64,000 bases of DNA from Cryptococcus deneoformans JEC21. Lineage: Eukaryota; Basidiomycota; Tremellomycetes; Tremellales; Cryptococcaceae. Position numbers and translations under genes: made by a program. Positions 10,229 to 21,548 of the stretch are shown piece by piece (the stretch's first letter is position 1; every line of letters begins with the position of its first letter). Location: the NCBI RefSeq assembly GCF_000091045.1, contig NC_006680.1, positions 92,501 through 156,500 on the forward strand, in the 5' to 3' direction. Under the pieces are notes generated by a model. It was not told where the DNA came from. It was given only the letters and a program-made list of their open reading frames with translations, and did not search any database.

Positions 10229-12409
10229 ATGAACACGCACTCCCCCCCCCTCCTCGGCCTCCAGGCGCTCGCCGTCTCCCCGCCCGCCTACCCGCCCGCC
10301 TACCGCTACAACCCCGTGTTCGGCGCCCCCCCCGCCGCCAGCCCAGACTGGTCCCCCGCGAACAAGCGCAGCTCCCGTGGCCTGCCTAATGTGAGCCCCC
10401 CTCCCCCCCCCAGACCACGCTGACAAGCCCAGAACTGGTACGACCCCCACGAGTACCGCCCCGACGTCCCCTCCCCGCCCCCCACCCTCTCCCCCCCCTC
10501 CTCCGCCCCCAACCCCCGCCAGCCGTACCCGTACCAGCCCTACCCCGACGGCGCCTTCGCCACGCCCATGGACATCGTCCGCACCCCCTCGCCCCCCATC
10601 GGCTACGCGCCCATCGGCTTCGCGGGCGCCTACGCCGTTTCCCGCCAGCACCCGCAGGCGTCCCACCCCGCCGACGGGTGGAGGAACGGCTACGCCATGC
10701 CCGCCATCCCCACGCAGGACGACGATGTCATCCCGACCGCCATCGTGATCAAGAACATTCCATTCGCCGTCACCCGCGAGACACTGCTGGGCGTGATGGA
10801 GTCCCTTGGCGCGCCGCTCCCCTACGCATTCAACTACCACCACGACAACGGTGTCTTCCGCGGACTGGCGTTTGCAAATTTCCGCGCGCCAGACGAAGCA
10901 GCGAGTGTGGTTGCCGCGTTGAACGGGTACGATGTCCAGGGGCGGAAACTGCGGGTCGAATACAAAAAGGTCCTGCAGCCCGGCGAAAAGGACAAGATTG
11001 AGCGGGAAAAGGCGTTGAAGCGGATGAGGAGTTTGCAGTTTGACCGTAAAGAGATGCCTCCTCCGCTCACCCTTCCCACCAGACACCAGCAGCCCCCGAC
11101 GCTCGCCGGCTACGACCAGTCGCCACCCCATTCCGCATCCGCCGCGTCGACCAACTCCAACTCGCAGGCCGACAGTCTCCCGTCCACGCTCGACATGAAC
11201 GACCCCATGACGCTTGACATTTACTCCAGGGTCTTGGTCTTCAAAGAAGACCGGATGCGGGACGAGCTCGCGTTCTCAAAGAACCTCTCCCCGACCGAAC
11301 GTCGTATAGTCCATCTCGTCGCGCAAAGGCTTGGACTCACAAGCGTCACCCGTGGCGAGGAAGAACAGTGCGTCGTGGTCACCCGCGAACCGCAACGTCC
11401 CGCCCTCCTGTCGACCACCTCTCTCACATCCCCCACCTACCTCCTCCCTTATGGCTCCCAACAAAATTCCGCTTCCTCTAGCGGCGGCGGCGGCGGCGGA
11501 TCGGGCGACCCGTCACCGAATTTGAGGTACAAGAAATCCATGCCCGACTTGCGAGGCTTCAACGGCCCCGCCGTAGCGCGTGATCCTGCGAGGAGCTTGA
11601 ACCCACAGAGAAGTTCAGGAAACATTCGAGAGATGGGTAGAGAGTATGCGAGCATGGGCGCAGTCGGAGGAAGGAGGTTGAACGGACATGCTTCCGCAGC
11701 GACGCTGAATGTCAACGGCCAGAATCATCCCTATGGAAACGGGAGCGGACGAGAACAAGGGTATGGAGCGTTCAACGGCCTGTTTGGAAACTCGGTCAAT
11801 GATATCCCGCCCGTCCCGCCTCTTCCCAGTGGATTGGGGATGCATAACAAAATGTACTCCGTCAGCAGCGTCCATAATGTGAACGGGATCGGCCATGGCC
11901 ATACCCACTCCCATTCATATTCCCAAACCCATTCGCATGCGCAGAATGGACGAGTTTCGCCCGAGGACTTGCTCTCCCCAACTTCTACCACCAGTTTCTC
12001 GGGACAGCAGCAAATACCCTCTCCCCAACCTCAGCCTTCTCAATCCCAGCAGTCGCAGTCCTCCCAACCTCCATCATCTCAGACCGCTTCTCAGTCCCAG
12101 TCCCAGTCCCAACCACTTCGCAACCCGCGTGGACCAGCCGGCGAATCCCGCGGATTCGGCGGTACCCAGTCATCTCTCAACGGTATCAGTGGCCTCGGCG
12201 GTCTGAAATCTGTGGCGAGTAGGAACATGTTGGGCGGCGGCGGCAGCGGCGCCGGTTCGGGCTCCGCCCCCGGTCCTCCCGGTTCAGTTATCGGTGGAGC
12301 GCCCGTCTCGTCTTCGCCCGCTTCGACAGGTAGTGCGAGCGTTGGAACCGGAGGGTACGAGAGGGATACAGAGGAAACGATGAGGACGAGGGAGAATTTG
12401 GATATTTAA
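10229..12409 (+). CDS. RNA-binding protein with RRM and R3H domains (Pin4/Cip1-like)
   Basis: Two exons, 10229-10390 and 10433-12409, separated by a 42-bp intron, give 712 residues. The RRM lies at roughly residues 165-245, with RNP2 IVIKNIPF and RNP1 FRGLAFANF, followed by the very conserved GYDVQGRKLRVEYKKVLQ and a basic helix (EKDKIEREKALKRMRSLQ). This arrangement matches the Pin4/Cip1/Cip2 family of fungal RRM proteins, linked in yeasts to stress and checkpoint signalling. An R3H-type segment follows (residues about 325-390) with RRIVHLVAQRLGL carrying the R-x3-H signature. The long C-terminal part is low complexity: a Gly run, His-Ser repeats (GHGHTHSHSYS), then Gln/Ser repeats (SQSQSQSQ) and Gly/Ser. 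The N-terminus is Pro-rich. The 10229 ATG has a good GCCATGA context. The RRM assignment is firm; the specific orthology is an inference. Confidence 0.88.
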
Positions 12410-13265
12410 TTGTTAATGTCTCGTACATCTTTTTTTCTTTTTCAACAGAGGTGAGTTTGCGTTTTTGGGATAACGCTTTGGGATCTATAGGCTGATTTCA
12501 TGATAGAACTTTTCCCTTCTTTTTTATGCCCCTTCAACACTATTATTATTAATCATCTGTTGACGTTCAATGTCCCTCGCAACGCAAGTACGCTAGAATA
12601 CGCTTCTCATGCCCCAACTCAATCTTGCTACGAATTTATATAAAAAAACAAAGACGCCATTCGCCATTCGCCATTCCACTTTATACCTTTTTTTTCCCTC
12701 TTTTACTTTTTTCTTTTCCTTGGACGTGCCGGGGCGGAGGGAGAGGCAAACGGGATGATTTTGGGGCACGGGGCGAAACAATGAAAAAAAAAAAAAAAAC
12801 GAAACGATGAAATGATCAAGACCAAACAACATCTTATCTAAACAACTAGATACCTCTGTTGCCTTTTTAACGACATTCCAAATGTAGTTCTTTTATATCT
12901 TTTCACGGCGACGATTTGACAAGATGCTTTTTTCTTCTACAGTACTTTTGCCTCTTACTGATCTCAAATTATCCATCACCTTTTCTTGCACGATTGATTT
13001 TACCTATCTATACATACAATGGAAATGGAAAACGTTTTACGTCTAACGATCGATCTAAAGACTCGAAAGATGATTGATAAATGGGAAAGACTGGCACAAA
13101 GGATAGTCCCATGGCTCATTGTTGGCCCCCATCCTTTATCGTCCCTACACAGCCCAGCGCACCGCCTGCATGTCCCTCTCTTTAACGTTAAGCCTATAAG
13201 CTGGGAAAAGTCTATCCAATTTTTAATTTTTTTTTAAATAAAAAAGAAGAAACTCCCGTTACAGA
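12410..13265. other. Intergenic between the RRM gene and the small orphan gene
   Basis: No gene is seen. There are poly-T and poly-A tracts (about 12,430, 12,690 and 12,783-12,799) and a duplicated CATTCGC near 12,660. It is probably the 3' UTR of the RRM gene and a promoter for the next gene. Confidence 0.35.
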
Positions 13266-13959
13266 ATGTCTAAAGCCGCATTGATGGCGTCCGAGGTGGA
13301 CATTCTCAAGACAAAGGCGGCGAATAAGAAGGGCGCGGGGTCGGAAGAGGTCGAGACTGTGTGGCCGAAACCAGAGTTCGTACGTCTCGCAACTACTCTT
13401 TCTCTCCGTCCGTTTCTCCGCCGTGGGGAGATCACACTCTACCTCGCAAAGTGGGCTCGAGTCGTCAGGCGGGTGGAGTGACAAACGGGTGACGGGTGAA
13501 GGGAGGGATCTCGTTGAACGCTGACCCGTAGACTTGTCTTTTTCACAAATGGGATGACGCAACAGGGTGCAAGTACGGCGCTGGACAATGTCACGTTAGC
13601 AGGAAAGACGATCACAGAGTACATAGTACCAGCAGGGAGCATGTTCACTCTTGGTGCCGCTTTACCAAAGTACGTTCCAGTTGTGTTCCAGTTGCATCGT
13701 TCCAGTTGAACATTACACAAATCTGGAAAAAAAAGGCAAGGGCTGATGAAAACGCCCGTTTTTCTCCTAGTCATACAGTGTTGAAATGGGGAGCATACTT
13801 TCCCCCTGGGACCATGGTACGTAACCAGCTTTGAATAGTGGTCGCAATTGCTACTACTGACGGGGGGAACGACCGCGATCATAGTTTCCGGATGGTGTGT
13901 TGGTCCCTATTCATGCGAGGATGGTGTCTGTCCAGCCACTCGAGACTCCAAAGAATTAA
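13266..13959 (+). CDS. Small orphan protein, 112 residues
   Basis: Four exons can be joined in frame: 13266-13379, 13566-13669, 13771-13816 and 13885-13959, with GTACG-type donors. The product of 112 residues has a Lys/Ala-rich N-terminus and a hydrophobic, Gly/Pro-rich core with the phrases IVPAGSMFTLGAAL, KWGAYFPPGTM and FPDGVLVPIHARM. No signal peptide or known domain is recognised. The first intron is long for this genome (186 bp). The main support is that a decayed copy with the same exon blocks lies about 1 kb downstream, and similarity between the copies is concentrated in exons 2-4. That argues exons 2-4 are real; exon 1 is less certain. Function is unknown. Confidence 0.5.
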
Positions 13960-14639
13960 TCGCACAAACGACACAGTTTGAAGTGAGGTTTAGGAGCAAC
14001 AGGAAAAGGCCATGGCTTCCCCTGGTCCCTCGAGTCGGTTTCCTGAACGAGCACCGTCGAGCAGATGTATGCTTTGTATGTATATTCCAAAACATTAGTG
14101 GGCAGCAGACCTTTACCCCAGCTGGACCATTAGCGTCCGCCGCTCATTCATTATCTACTTCACTGTCTTGAGCACCATTTTGATCTTTATGGATGGGAAC
14201 GACCTCTTTTTCCTTTTTCTTCCTTTCATCCATTACTCACTGGACGTCTCACCGGTCGGAAGCCTAAAGGTAACGGTATCCCTTCTTCCAATTATACACG
14301 TACATTCTAAACAGCTAAATGGGTTCCCCAAGGGAGAAAAGCGTACCCGAAGCCTTTTTATTTTTCTTCCCATGGCTGTACTGTAGAAGAATGGGGTAAT
14401 CTATGGCTCAAGTCCTGTTACAGGAAGGGGGAAGGACAGCTTTACTGGTCGTTGGGATATTAATAAACCCACCTTGATTCCTGCTGGGACCATTTTTGTA
14501 CTTGATCAAAAGTTCTATACCCAGATAAAAAGAGAATAGAAGAAGAAGCAAGGATGTCGGGAACTGGGCGAGTAAGACATGGCTTGGGGGTGAAGGCCCA
14601 TCTGATACTTTACCTTCAATATATAGGGCGGAAATACAA

Positions 14640-14948
14640 TGTTGAATGATTCTAGAGGCGGCTTCCGACAATATATCGTACCTGCAGGAAGCATGTTCAC
14701 CCTTGGCGCTGCTCTGCCAAAGTAAGTCCAGCCCTCAAGTTCTTCGAACGGCTGAAGGCTGGCGCTTGCTTTTCAAAGTCATACCGTGCTAAAGTAGGGG
14801 GCATATTTTTCACAAGGGACAATGATTAGTATTCTGACCTTCGTGGGCCGGGGAAGATTGCTGACAGGAGTGCGGTTATCATCAAGTTTCCGGATCGAGT
14901 GCTAGTCCCTATTCACGCTCGTATGGTATCTGTTCAGCCATTCTAGAC
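14640..14948 (+). pseudogene. Decayed tandem copy of the 13.3-kb orphan gene
   Basis: Three blocks repeat exons 2-4 of the gene at 13,266 in the same order and strand: about 14,665-14,721 (encoding a YIVPAGSMFTLGAALPK-like segment, then a GTAAGT donor), 14,780-14,824, and 14,887-14,946 (FPDRVLVPIHARMVSVQP-like, with an early TAG). In the second block the conserved Trp codon TGG is TAG. Identity of the last block to the original is roughly four in five bases by eye. No exon 1 equivalent is visible. Both stops make this a pseudogene. Confidence 0.65.
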
Positions 14949-15152
14949 TTCACTTTGATTAGAGGACAGGGCTGGCGGCATATGTAGATGTCCATGCATG
15001 ATGTAAACGGTAACGGTACAGGTATTGATAGTCGGGATGTAGATACAGACGTATGACGACGATAGCTAAGACATGGTTGGAGTTAGTACCCATTGAATTT
15101 CAAGCTAGAACTAGCAAGCCAGCTTACTATAGTCCAATGTTCATAGTTTCAT

Positions 15153-16386
15153 TTATGCCCAACCCATCTTTCTCATACCCCAAACGCCCATGACCCCTAC
15201 CAAAAGCCCAGTCCCCAACCCTGCATATCCTCTTTCACGATTATACAAGTTGGCATTTGCACCACTACTCTCGCTAGATGAAGGCGCAGAAGTAGTTGCG
15301 CTTGTGGCCGCACCAGAGGCTCCGGATGCTGCGGTAGTGGTGATATTGCCGGAAGAGGAAGACGCGCAAATACCGTTGGCGCAGGTTGGATCAAGGGTGA
15401 AAGAGGGATAAGTCGACGGAGTGGTATATTCGAGGTAATCAAAATCTTATAACCACATTCATCAGTCATCAGTATTTTCTCCTGATACACCCAAGAAACT
15501 ACTCACCGAAATAAGTTCCCTCACCCTCATTGATCAACCTGACTTGGTGTTCCCCCTCTCCAAGCCCACCTACAAATACCTTCAGAGTCCCCAATTTCTC
15601 ACAGCTCTTCTCCACGCCACCGACGCCACATCCTGACCGGCCACTATACGTCGCGTAAGGGATGGTAGAGGCGTTGAAAAAGATGGAATATGGGCCGTGA
15701 TCGTTGACCTGATCACCGTAGATATACAGCGCAGAGCCTATGTTTTCCTACCGTTAGCCTGTATGTTCTCCCAAGTTGAAGGGGGACGTACCGGTGAAAT
15801 TGAAAGAAAACTCATTGCCTGCACCTTGGGTGTACGAGCTGGAACCTCCATAAAAACTCCCATTATTGCTATCCCACGTCCCAGTGTAACTGATCTCAGG
15901 GCTAGTATTATCCAGCGTCGAGTTACTCGTATTCTCACCTACATCAACTTCCAGCACAACCAGGTCCACTCCCACCCCGCTCCCCTCATTCCTCAACTCT
16001 ACTTCATGTACCTCCCCTTCTTCCAGCCCCTGTACACTCCATAACAACGTCCGCCCTTGACCAAGCGTGTTATCGGAGGAGGTCGTATTTTCAGCTGTAT
16101 GGGAGGAAGAGGTCCCGTCGAGCGTCATTGTATAGTTGGTAGCGGAAGAGGAAGGACCGGAAGCACCATATATCCAAGCTGATGAAGCTGTAAAGTTGAA
16201 TGCGAATGAAGCGCCTTGGGTGGTGGTGTAGTGCATGGTAGCCTCATGCCACGGTACGCCCGTTTCGTTTTCACTCGCGTTATACCATGTCGGGTTGTCT
16301 TGCGGGTTCGGAGTGGACCATTGGGTGTAATCCGAGTAAACGAGGAGGGGATCAAAATCGTCGAATGTCACGTTGATTTTTGGCAT
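15153..16386 (-). CDS. Single-pass membrane protein with two lectin-like beta-sandwich domains
   Basis: Three exons on the minus strand (first exon 16386 to about 15,793, with introns near 15,737-15,792 and 15,437-15,507). The N-terminus MPKINVTFDDFDPLLVYS starts directly in a basidiomycete extracellular module usually written as DDxDPxIxYSGxW. The module repeats: the first covers residues about 5-150 and the second begins at EISYTGTWDSNNGSFYGG and runs to DFDYLEYTTP. Each has F-x-F-N-F-T-x-(S/T)-x-x-(W/L)-x-Y-G and a LEEGE/LGEGEH-V turn, typical of galactose-binding-like folds. Many N-x-S/T sites suggest an extracellular face. A Ser/Ala/Thr linker and one hydrophobic segment (GLGTGLLVGVMGVWGM) end the protein. 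No cleavable signal peptide is in frame before the start, which is usual for this family. A paralogue lies at 41.9-43.4 kb. Ligand and function are unknown. Confidence 0.8.
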
Positions 16387-16610
16387 GTTGAGGCAGATGG
16401 AAAAGAGAATTGTGAAAAGAGATGAAAAGTGACGGATGTCAGGACTTGACGACGGGAACAAACATCCCTACTACAAACAATCAACTCAACTTCCGCCGGA
16501 ACCAAACAACGCAGGTTTATATCATGCACATAATCATTTCAATGCATTGATATATACAAATCTTCTCTTTTCTCATCATCACCTTTTTCACATTGAAGGG
16601 TTTCCACAAA

Positions 16611-18194
16611 CTAGAGAGCAGTGGAAGTAGTACTGTCTACCTCAATAGTAGGCACGATACTCGCGATGAACTTGAGGAACTACAGACTTCCTGTCAGTCA
16701 AACGATTAATTCGATAACAAAGAAAAAACACACAATGACGAGATAGAAATCCACGGGCACACCGGTGACGACCTCATCCTTATCCTTTTCCACCTTGGGC
16801 ACGCTTCCACCAGTCACCTTTCTCACCATGCTGCCCAAACCCCACTTCTTCTTTTTCTCCTTCTCTTCCTTCCCACCTGCGCTTCCACTAGTGCCAGACG
16901 TGGACGAAATCGTTTCGGGTTCAGCAGTAGGCGCTGGACCCTGGGCAGCTTCCATACGGTCGATAAACTTTTTCATGACGGATGCGTGTTTGCAAGGGTG
17001 TACGCTCGCAAGCTGTGCACCAGAATGGGGGAAGGATTCCATTGTCATCGTCTTAAATGCATGGTCGGCTGGAACGTCCTGGAATACTTGAGCAGGGGTG
17101 AGAGGGTTTTTGTGCTTTATGTTTTTCATATGAGAATTGAATATCAAGCAACTGCAGATAAATAAACTTACCTCGTCATAACCAAACAACCAGAATCGCG
17201 GAGTTTGATAATGCTTATCATAGCTGATAATACAGTCATATGTCCTCACTTGAAGGAGGTTCTTCCCCGCCGTCGAATTGACCTCAGCCTCGCTGGGATG
17301 CACAATCCTGACTGCTGCATCATCTTCCAAATCCTCCAACCCTTCTTCATCCATGTCGGGGATATCATCGATATCAGGAATCTCGTCCTCCTCCAACTTG
17401 CCACCAGAAGAAACATTAAGCCCGGCCATCTCGCGAGTGGGTGCGGTAGTGGGAGAGTCGGGAATATCAGGAATTTCGTCCATATCTGTAGGGCGATGGG
17501 GTGGGGAACGGTTGATATGGGTTGCTACCCAGTCATCATCAGGACCTGGAGCTTCCTCCGCCTACACCAAGATGTCAGTTTGTGATCTTATTTACGTCAA
17601 GGACTAGGCAGACATCGTCCAGGAAGCTAAGTAGCTTCTCAGCATCCTCGTCGGCATTTGTATAGTCTACAGCCGTTGCTCGTCGCAGACAGGGGACTGG
17701 TAGTTCATGGTTAGCACTTGGTAAAGCTCGGATGCGAAGGACTCACCGTTACGGGTGACCAAGTATTGCTTATCGGGGGGCAAAAAGTCTCTTGCCCTGG
17801 ATGATTCTCCCTTCTCCCTACAGCCAACCTTTAGCTTGCCAGTCATAGTTTATAGGCTACAGGTGACGTACCACTGCCAAACCGGAAACTTGAAAGTCAA
17901 GAAGTCACCGGCAGCAACAAATTCCTCTATTCATCTCAATCACCTCGGGCCTCTCTCATGATCCATCACACGTACCTGGAGTGATCCTACCGTGCTCCTT
18001 GAATTTACTCTCTCTAAGGACCTATAGCAGCACGGTTAAGTATTCAACATTCTGGGTGGCAAAGACAGAGAAGGGCGTACCGGAGAGAGGTAGTCTCTTA
18101 CAGCCCAGTACTGACTCTACATGTATGGATTAGCAGTGCATTTATCAAAACTCGTGCTAGGACTTACTTGGATAGCTAAAAGTGGGTTGTTCAT
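16611..18194 (-). CDS. ATG3: Autophagy E2-like conjugating enzyme Atg3
   Basis: Atg3 transfers Atg8 from Atg7 to phosphatidylethanolamine. The gene starts with a 27-nt exon (18168-18194, MNNPLLAIQ), followed by small exons encoding [27 protein letters not shown] and [19 protein letters not shown], all conserved Atg3 N-terminal sequence. An acidic, Asp/Pro-rich flexible region (DEIPDIPD... DEDIP-type repeats) follows. The catalytic half has [25 protein letters not shown], and the active-site motif HPCKHA with the thioester Cys. A Lys/Ser-rich insert precedes the C-terminal YLV(I)[15 protein letters not shown], the expected end. Introns are short, with one after YLVI. The gene is divergent from EFM4 with about 300 bp between them. 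The identification is secure; some internal exon borders (for example around 17,110-17,170) are approximate. Confidence 0.93.
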
Positions 18195-18501
18195 AACGAA
18201 AGTTAGAGTAGATGGAGATGCAAAACGTCGAAATGGTTGTCAACACGCCGCCGTCATCAGTCGCGAACGCTCGAGACCTCCACCTCGCCCACCTGGCCCA
18301 AAATGTACTCCCGGTTTGGGCCATTATTGCTTTCAATGACACCTTTCATGCCCAGATTTCAATGCTAGATGCAGTTTACAACAGACAAAGAATTCAAGGC
18401 CCATTTTAATTTAGGACATTTGTTCACATGGTGGAGGTAATTTCCTCGGAAGACTTGAACAACTTAAAACGAATGTCACATTCATACTCGCACCGTGAGC
18501 C
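18195..18501. promoter_or_regulatory. Shared divergent promoter of ATG3 and EFM4
   Basis: A 307-bp gap separates two start codons pointing away from each other. No clear TATA box or repeated motif stands out. Confidence 0.4.
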
Positions 18502-19413
18502 ATGACAGTTGAAGAGCTTCCTCCTTCCAAACTTGGTACAAAAGGACATTGGGACAGCGTCTACGAGTAAGTCATATCTCCTACCTGTTTATTGACAGCT
18601 AAAAACTCGTACATCCTTCCAGGCGCGAAGTCAATGTTTTCAACGATATCGGGGACGAAGGTGAGATATGGTTTGGCGAAGACAGCGTACGCAAGATGCG
18701 TGAATGGGCACACACCCACTTACCGTCTTCCATCTCACCCGATCATCCTCTCCGCATCCTCGAATGTGGTTCCGGGAACGGTACCCTTCTCCTCTCTTTC
18801 CTCATTTCCCCTTCCCCTCCCGCTCAGTACTACCACCTCACCGGCATTGACTACTGCGAATCAGCCAAAATCCTCGCCGAAGGTGTCGAAGCCGCAAAAA
18901 GGGAGAGCTTGGAAGATGAGATGGAGCCGGAAGACGTAGAGAATGAGTGTGCAACCGACTGGAGGGTCGCAGACCTGCTGAGACATGATTTTGAGGGAGA
19001 GAATTGGGATTTGGTCATGGATAAGGGAACTTATGATGCGCTTTGTCTGTCAAACGAATCAGTGGAAGGGGATGAGAAAAAGAGATTACCGAGTGGAGTG
19101 TACCCGGAGAGGATCGCGAAGCTCGTGAAGCCCGGAGGCTTCTTTTTGATTACCAGCTGTAACTTTACAGAAGAGGAAATTAAGGAGAGATACTCGAAAG
19201 AAGAATTGGGTGAGTATATCACTTTATCGGTATCTTTTCAGAGCTAATATAACTATATTGCAGGCTTAGCGTTCCAGTAAGCAATCCACTATTTGACTTG
19301 GACATTTCGCTGACATTCAACGCAGCTCTAGCGTCCCTCATCCTACATTCTCTTTTGGCGGCAAGAAGGGAAGCACGGTTTGCACTGTCGCCTTCCAAAA
19401 AGCTTCCGTATAG
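18502..19413 (+). CDS. EFM4: eEF1A lysine methyltransferase Efm4 (METTL10 family)
   Basis: Four exons (18502-18566, 18623-19209, 19264-19276, 19326-19413) give 250 residues. The family methylates a lysine of translation elongation factor eEF1A using S-adenosylmethionine. Hallmarks are the N-terminal LGTKGHWDSVYEREV and IGDEGEIWFGE, SAM motif I ILECGSGNGTLLLSFL, GIDYCESA, and the motif DLVMDKGTYDALCLS followed by PGGFFLITSCNFTEEE. The C-terminal FGGKKGSTVCTVAFQK is also typical. The third exon is only 13 nt long; without it the conserved C-terminus is out of frame, so it is well supported. The start ATG at 18502 gives the expected TVEELPPSKLGTK leader. Confidence 0.9.
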
Positions 19414-20330
19414 TTGATTGATCAACCATGCATACTTTTGGCAGCCTGTCCTCCCAGAATGTCGTGGTGGCATTCGTTTTCCTTCTATGAAATGCTGCAC
19501 TAATATCTCATCACAGTCACTGCCCTTGGACATTCGAACTTTACGCTCTATTTGTGACAATCTGTAGACCTAAACCTCTTGCGAGTGCTTCAAATCTACC
19601 CCCACTCGACGGCATAGAGAGGAAGAGAAAGAGGACCGTACGAGGAGGCGTTATGGAGGAGAGATGTCTGAGGGGAGGGTACAGGGAAAGTGTGAGAAAG
19701 ATGAGTCAGCTGGTGGGGCAGAGAAAGGTATAAAAGGCGTAGCCTTTTTTAGAGTAGATAAAATGCATAGCTCCAAGCAGCTTAGTCTTCTCGAACTCCC
19801 TAGCTCAGCCATCGCATCGCCTACACTTAGCGCTTCTGGTACAACTGAATACAAACGACCGAGGACACGAAACTTAAGTAACACCAGGTGCTTTCCGGCC
19901 TCTAGGAGGACAATGAGTGGTACCGCTACACTGCAGATGTCCACTGCTCAGTCAGCTTTCCGTCACGGGCATTTCCGCAGTTCAAGCTATCATCCTCACC
20001 CACGTCTTATCGCGCGGAAATGTTGCCAAATGTCGCCATATGTCATTGAGTCCAGAGCTGGCCAAGATACCATATCCATCAATGTGTGTTTTTTTTGGTC
20101 AGGCGTTAGGAGGTGGTAAGAGGTAGGACGTCAATGCTGTACCCTGTAGCATTGCTTGTATCGTTTGAATGTCTGATTGTGGGCAACGGATCGTGAAACT
20201 GCGCCCTGTCTTCCCCGGCTTCGAGTTTCATTGTCAAGCAATCTATAGATACATGATAACGGGATGCCGGGACAGGAGATGATCTGGCGTCTGACGAATG
20301 ATTCGCCAATGGCCAATAAGACCTTCATCA

Positions 20331-20654
20331 TTTATCAAAAATCAACAGTTTGCTCGTTCTGCACTTTACATTATTGATAGCAATATTGATTATCCTGACG
20401 ATACGTACCCACTTCCCTCCTGATCTTCTCTCACTTATCAGTTGATGTGTCGTCTCCTGCGGTATCGAGCGCCATATCTTGCAGTTTTCGATACGCACGA
20501 TTGAATTCCTCACACGACTGGTTGCATGTCGCCTCAATCGTTCCGGTACTTTGCTATCCAGCATCCTCTCTTCCGTCTCCTGTCCTGCTTGGAGACGGAA
20601 GTTGAACGAGGATAAAGTTTCAAGATAATCCGCCGGCCATAGGATGAGACTCAT
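20331..20654 (-). CDS. Possible small protein, unrecognised
   Basis: An ATG-initiated frame on the minus strand of 107 codons. It begins MSLILWPADYLETLSSFNF and is rich in Arg and Glu (EERMLDSKVPERLRRH, SISRVRN-like), with no known domain. A 45-bp intron (GTACGT donor) could be removed near the end without changing frame. No paralogue or context supports it, so it may be chance. Confidence 0.22.
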
Positions 20655-21077
20655 TCTCTGGATACTCTAGCATTCTAATTCTCATCGCAGACGAGCGATG
20701 AAGTGTTCGAGCAACAGCGGTCACTATCGGCAACGTGCGAAGGTGGGATCATGTTCATTCAGCGCTGCCATCATGGAAATAAGTGCTAACTATAGACAAC
20801 ATCGTTGTCGCGACTTAACAATCGAGCGTCGATACCAGTACCCCAACATCATCCACCCCTCGCCTCTCGCCAGATTCCCCCTCAATTCACGCTGCTTTTC
20901 GCCTATTCAGTCACTAGTTTCATTAGTTTTACTCGAAGCTGAGTTTTCGCTGTGCTGCTTGCAGTGTTCTACTTTCATATTGGGAGCGGACAAAACGGCG
21001 ACCGCGAGGCCCAGGGAATAGTCTTCTTTACAGTTGAGACTTGCAAACGCCGTGGTGGAATGATTTGATATTATTCA

Positions 21078-21477
21078 GATAGAGAGATAAAGAAGATAAA
21101 GAAAAGCAACTTGTGATTCGTCTTTTCAGGTGATGCCGTTAAAATCCGTAAGACCCCGATGTGAACTAGGAACGGTGTTTTTAAGCGCCTTGATCTAATT
21201 ATCGGTGAAAACCGATTACGGCCTTATCCGTTGGTGCGATATTATTATTGCATGATGGTTCGTAACAACAGCCGATGGGATTTGAAAGAGACCGATACGG
21301 GTGGAGACACTGCAAATGCATGAAAGACACTAAGGGCAGAAAAACAAGGGAGAAGGAAGGACACTACAGAGGTAAGAGTCTGGGAGTCTCGTGAGAGCTA
21401 TGTGCGTATCAAGAGATAAGCTGCTAAACCTGGACTACCCAAGCTTCTGGCGTTTACTACAGAACATATAAGAGATA
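21078..21477 (+). promoter_or_regulatory. Cluster of GATA-factor sites upstream of the permease
   Basis: GATA cores occur at 21078, 21086 and 21095 (three within 21 bp), at 21415 (GATAAG) and at 21474. Dal5-type permeases in fungi are commonly under nitrogen control by GATA zinc-finger activators. Binding is inferred only. Confidence 0.4.
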
Positions 21478-21548
21478 GCCTTCGAGATGGACGACAAGAC
21501 TTTCCTCAATATACAGTGCAGAAGACTTTGCTGGACAACCGAGCCACC

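Larger units (their letters stand above)
19414..21548. other. 2.1-kb intergenic region
   Basis: No recognised gene lies between EFM4 and the MFS permease. It holds a possible small minus-strand frame at 20,331-20,654 and a GATA cluster upstream of the permease, both listed separately. Other open frames look like chance. Confidence 0.4.

Noticed and set aside
10154..11131. 325-codon minus-strand frame over the RRM gene
   Set aside because: Gly/Val-rich antisense artefact of GC-rich coding DNA; the plus strand encodes the clear RRM.
19664..20119. 151-codon plus-strand frame downstream of EFM4
   Set aside because: Low-complexity composition without domain or splice context; likely chance.
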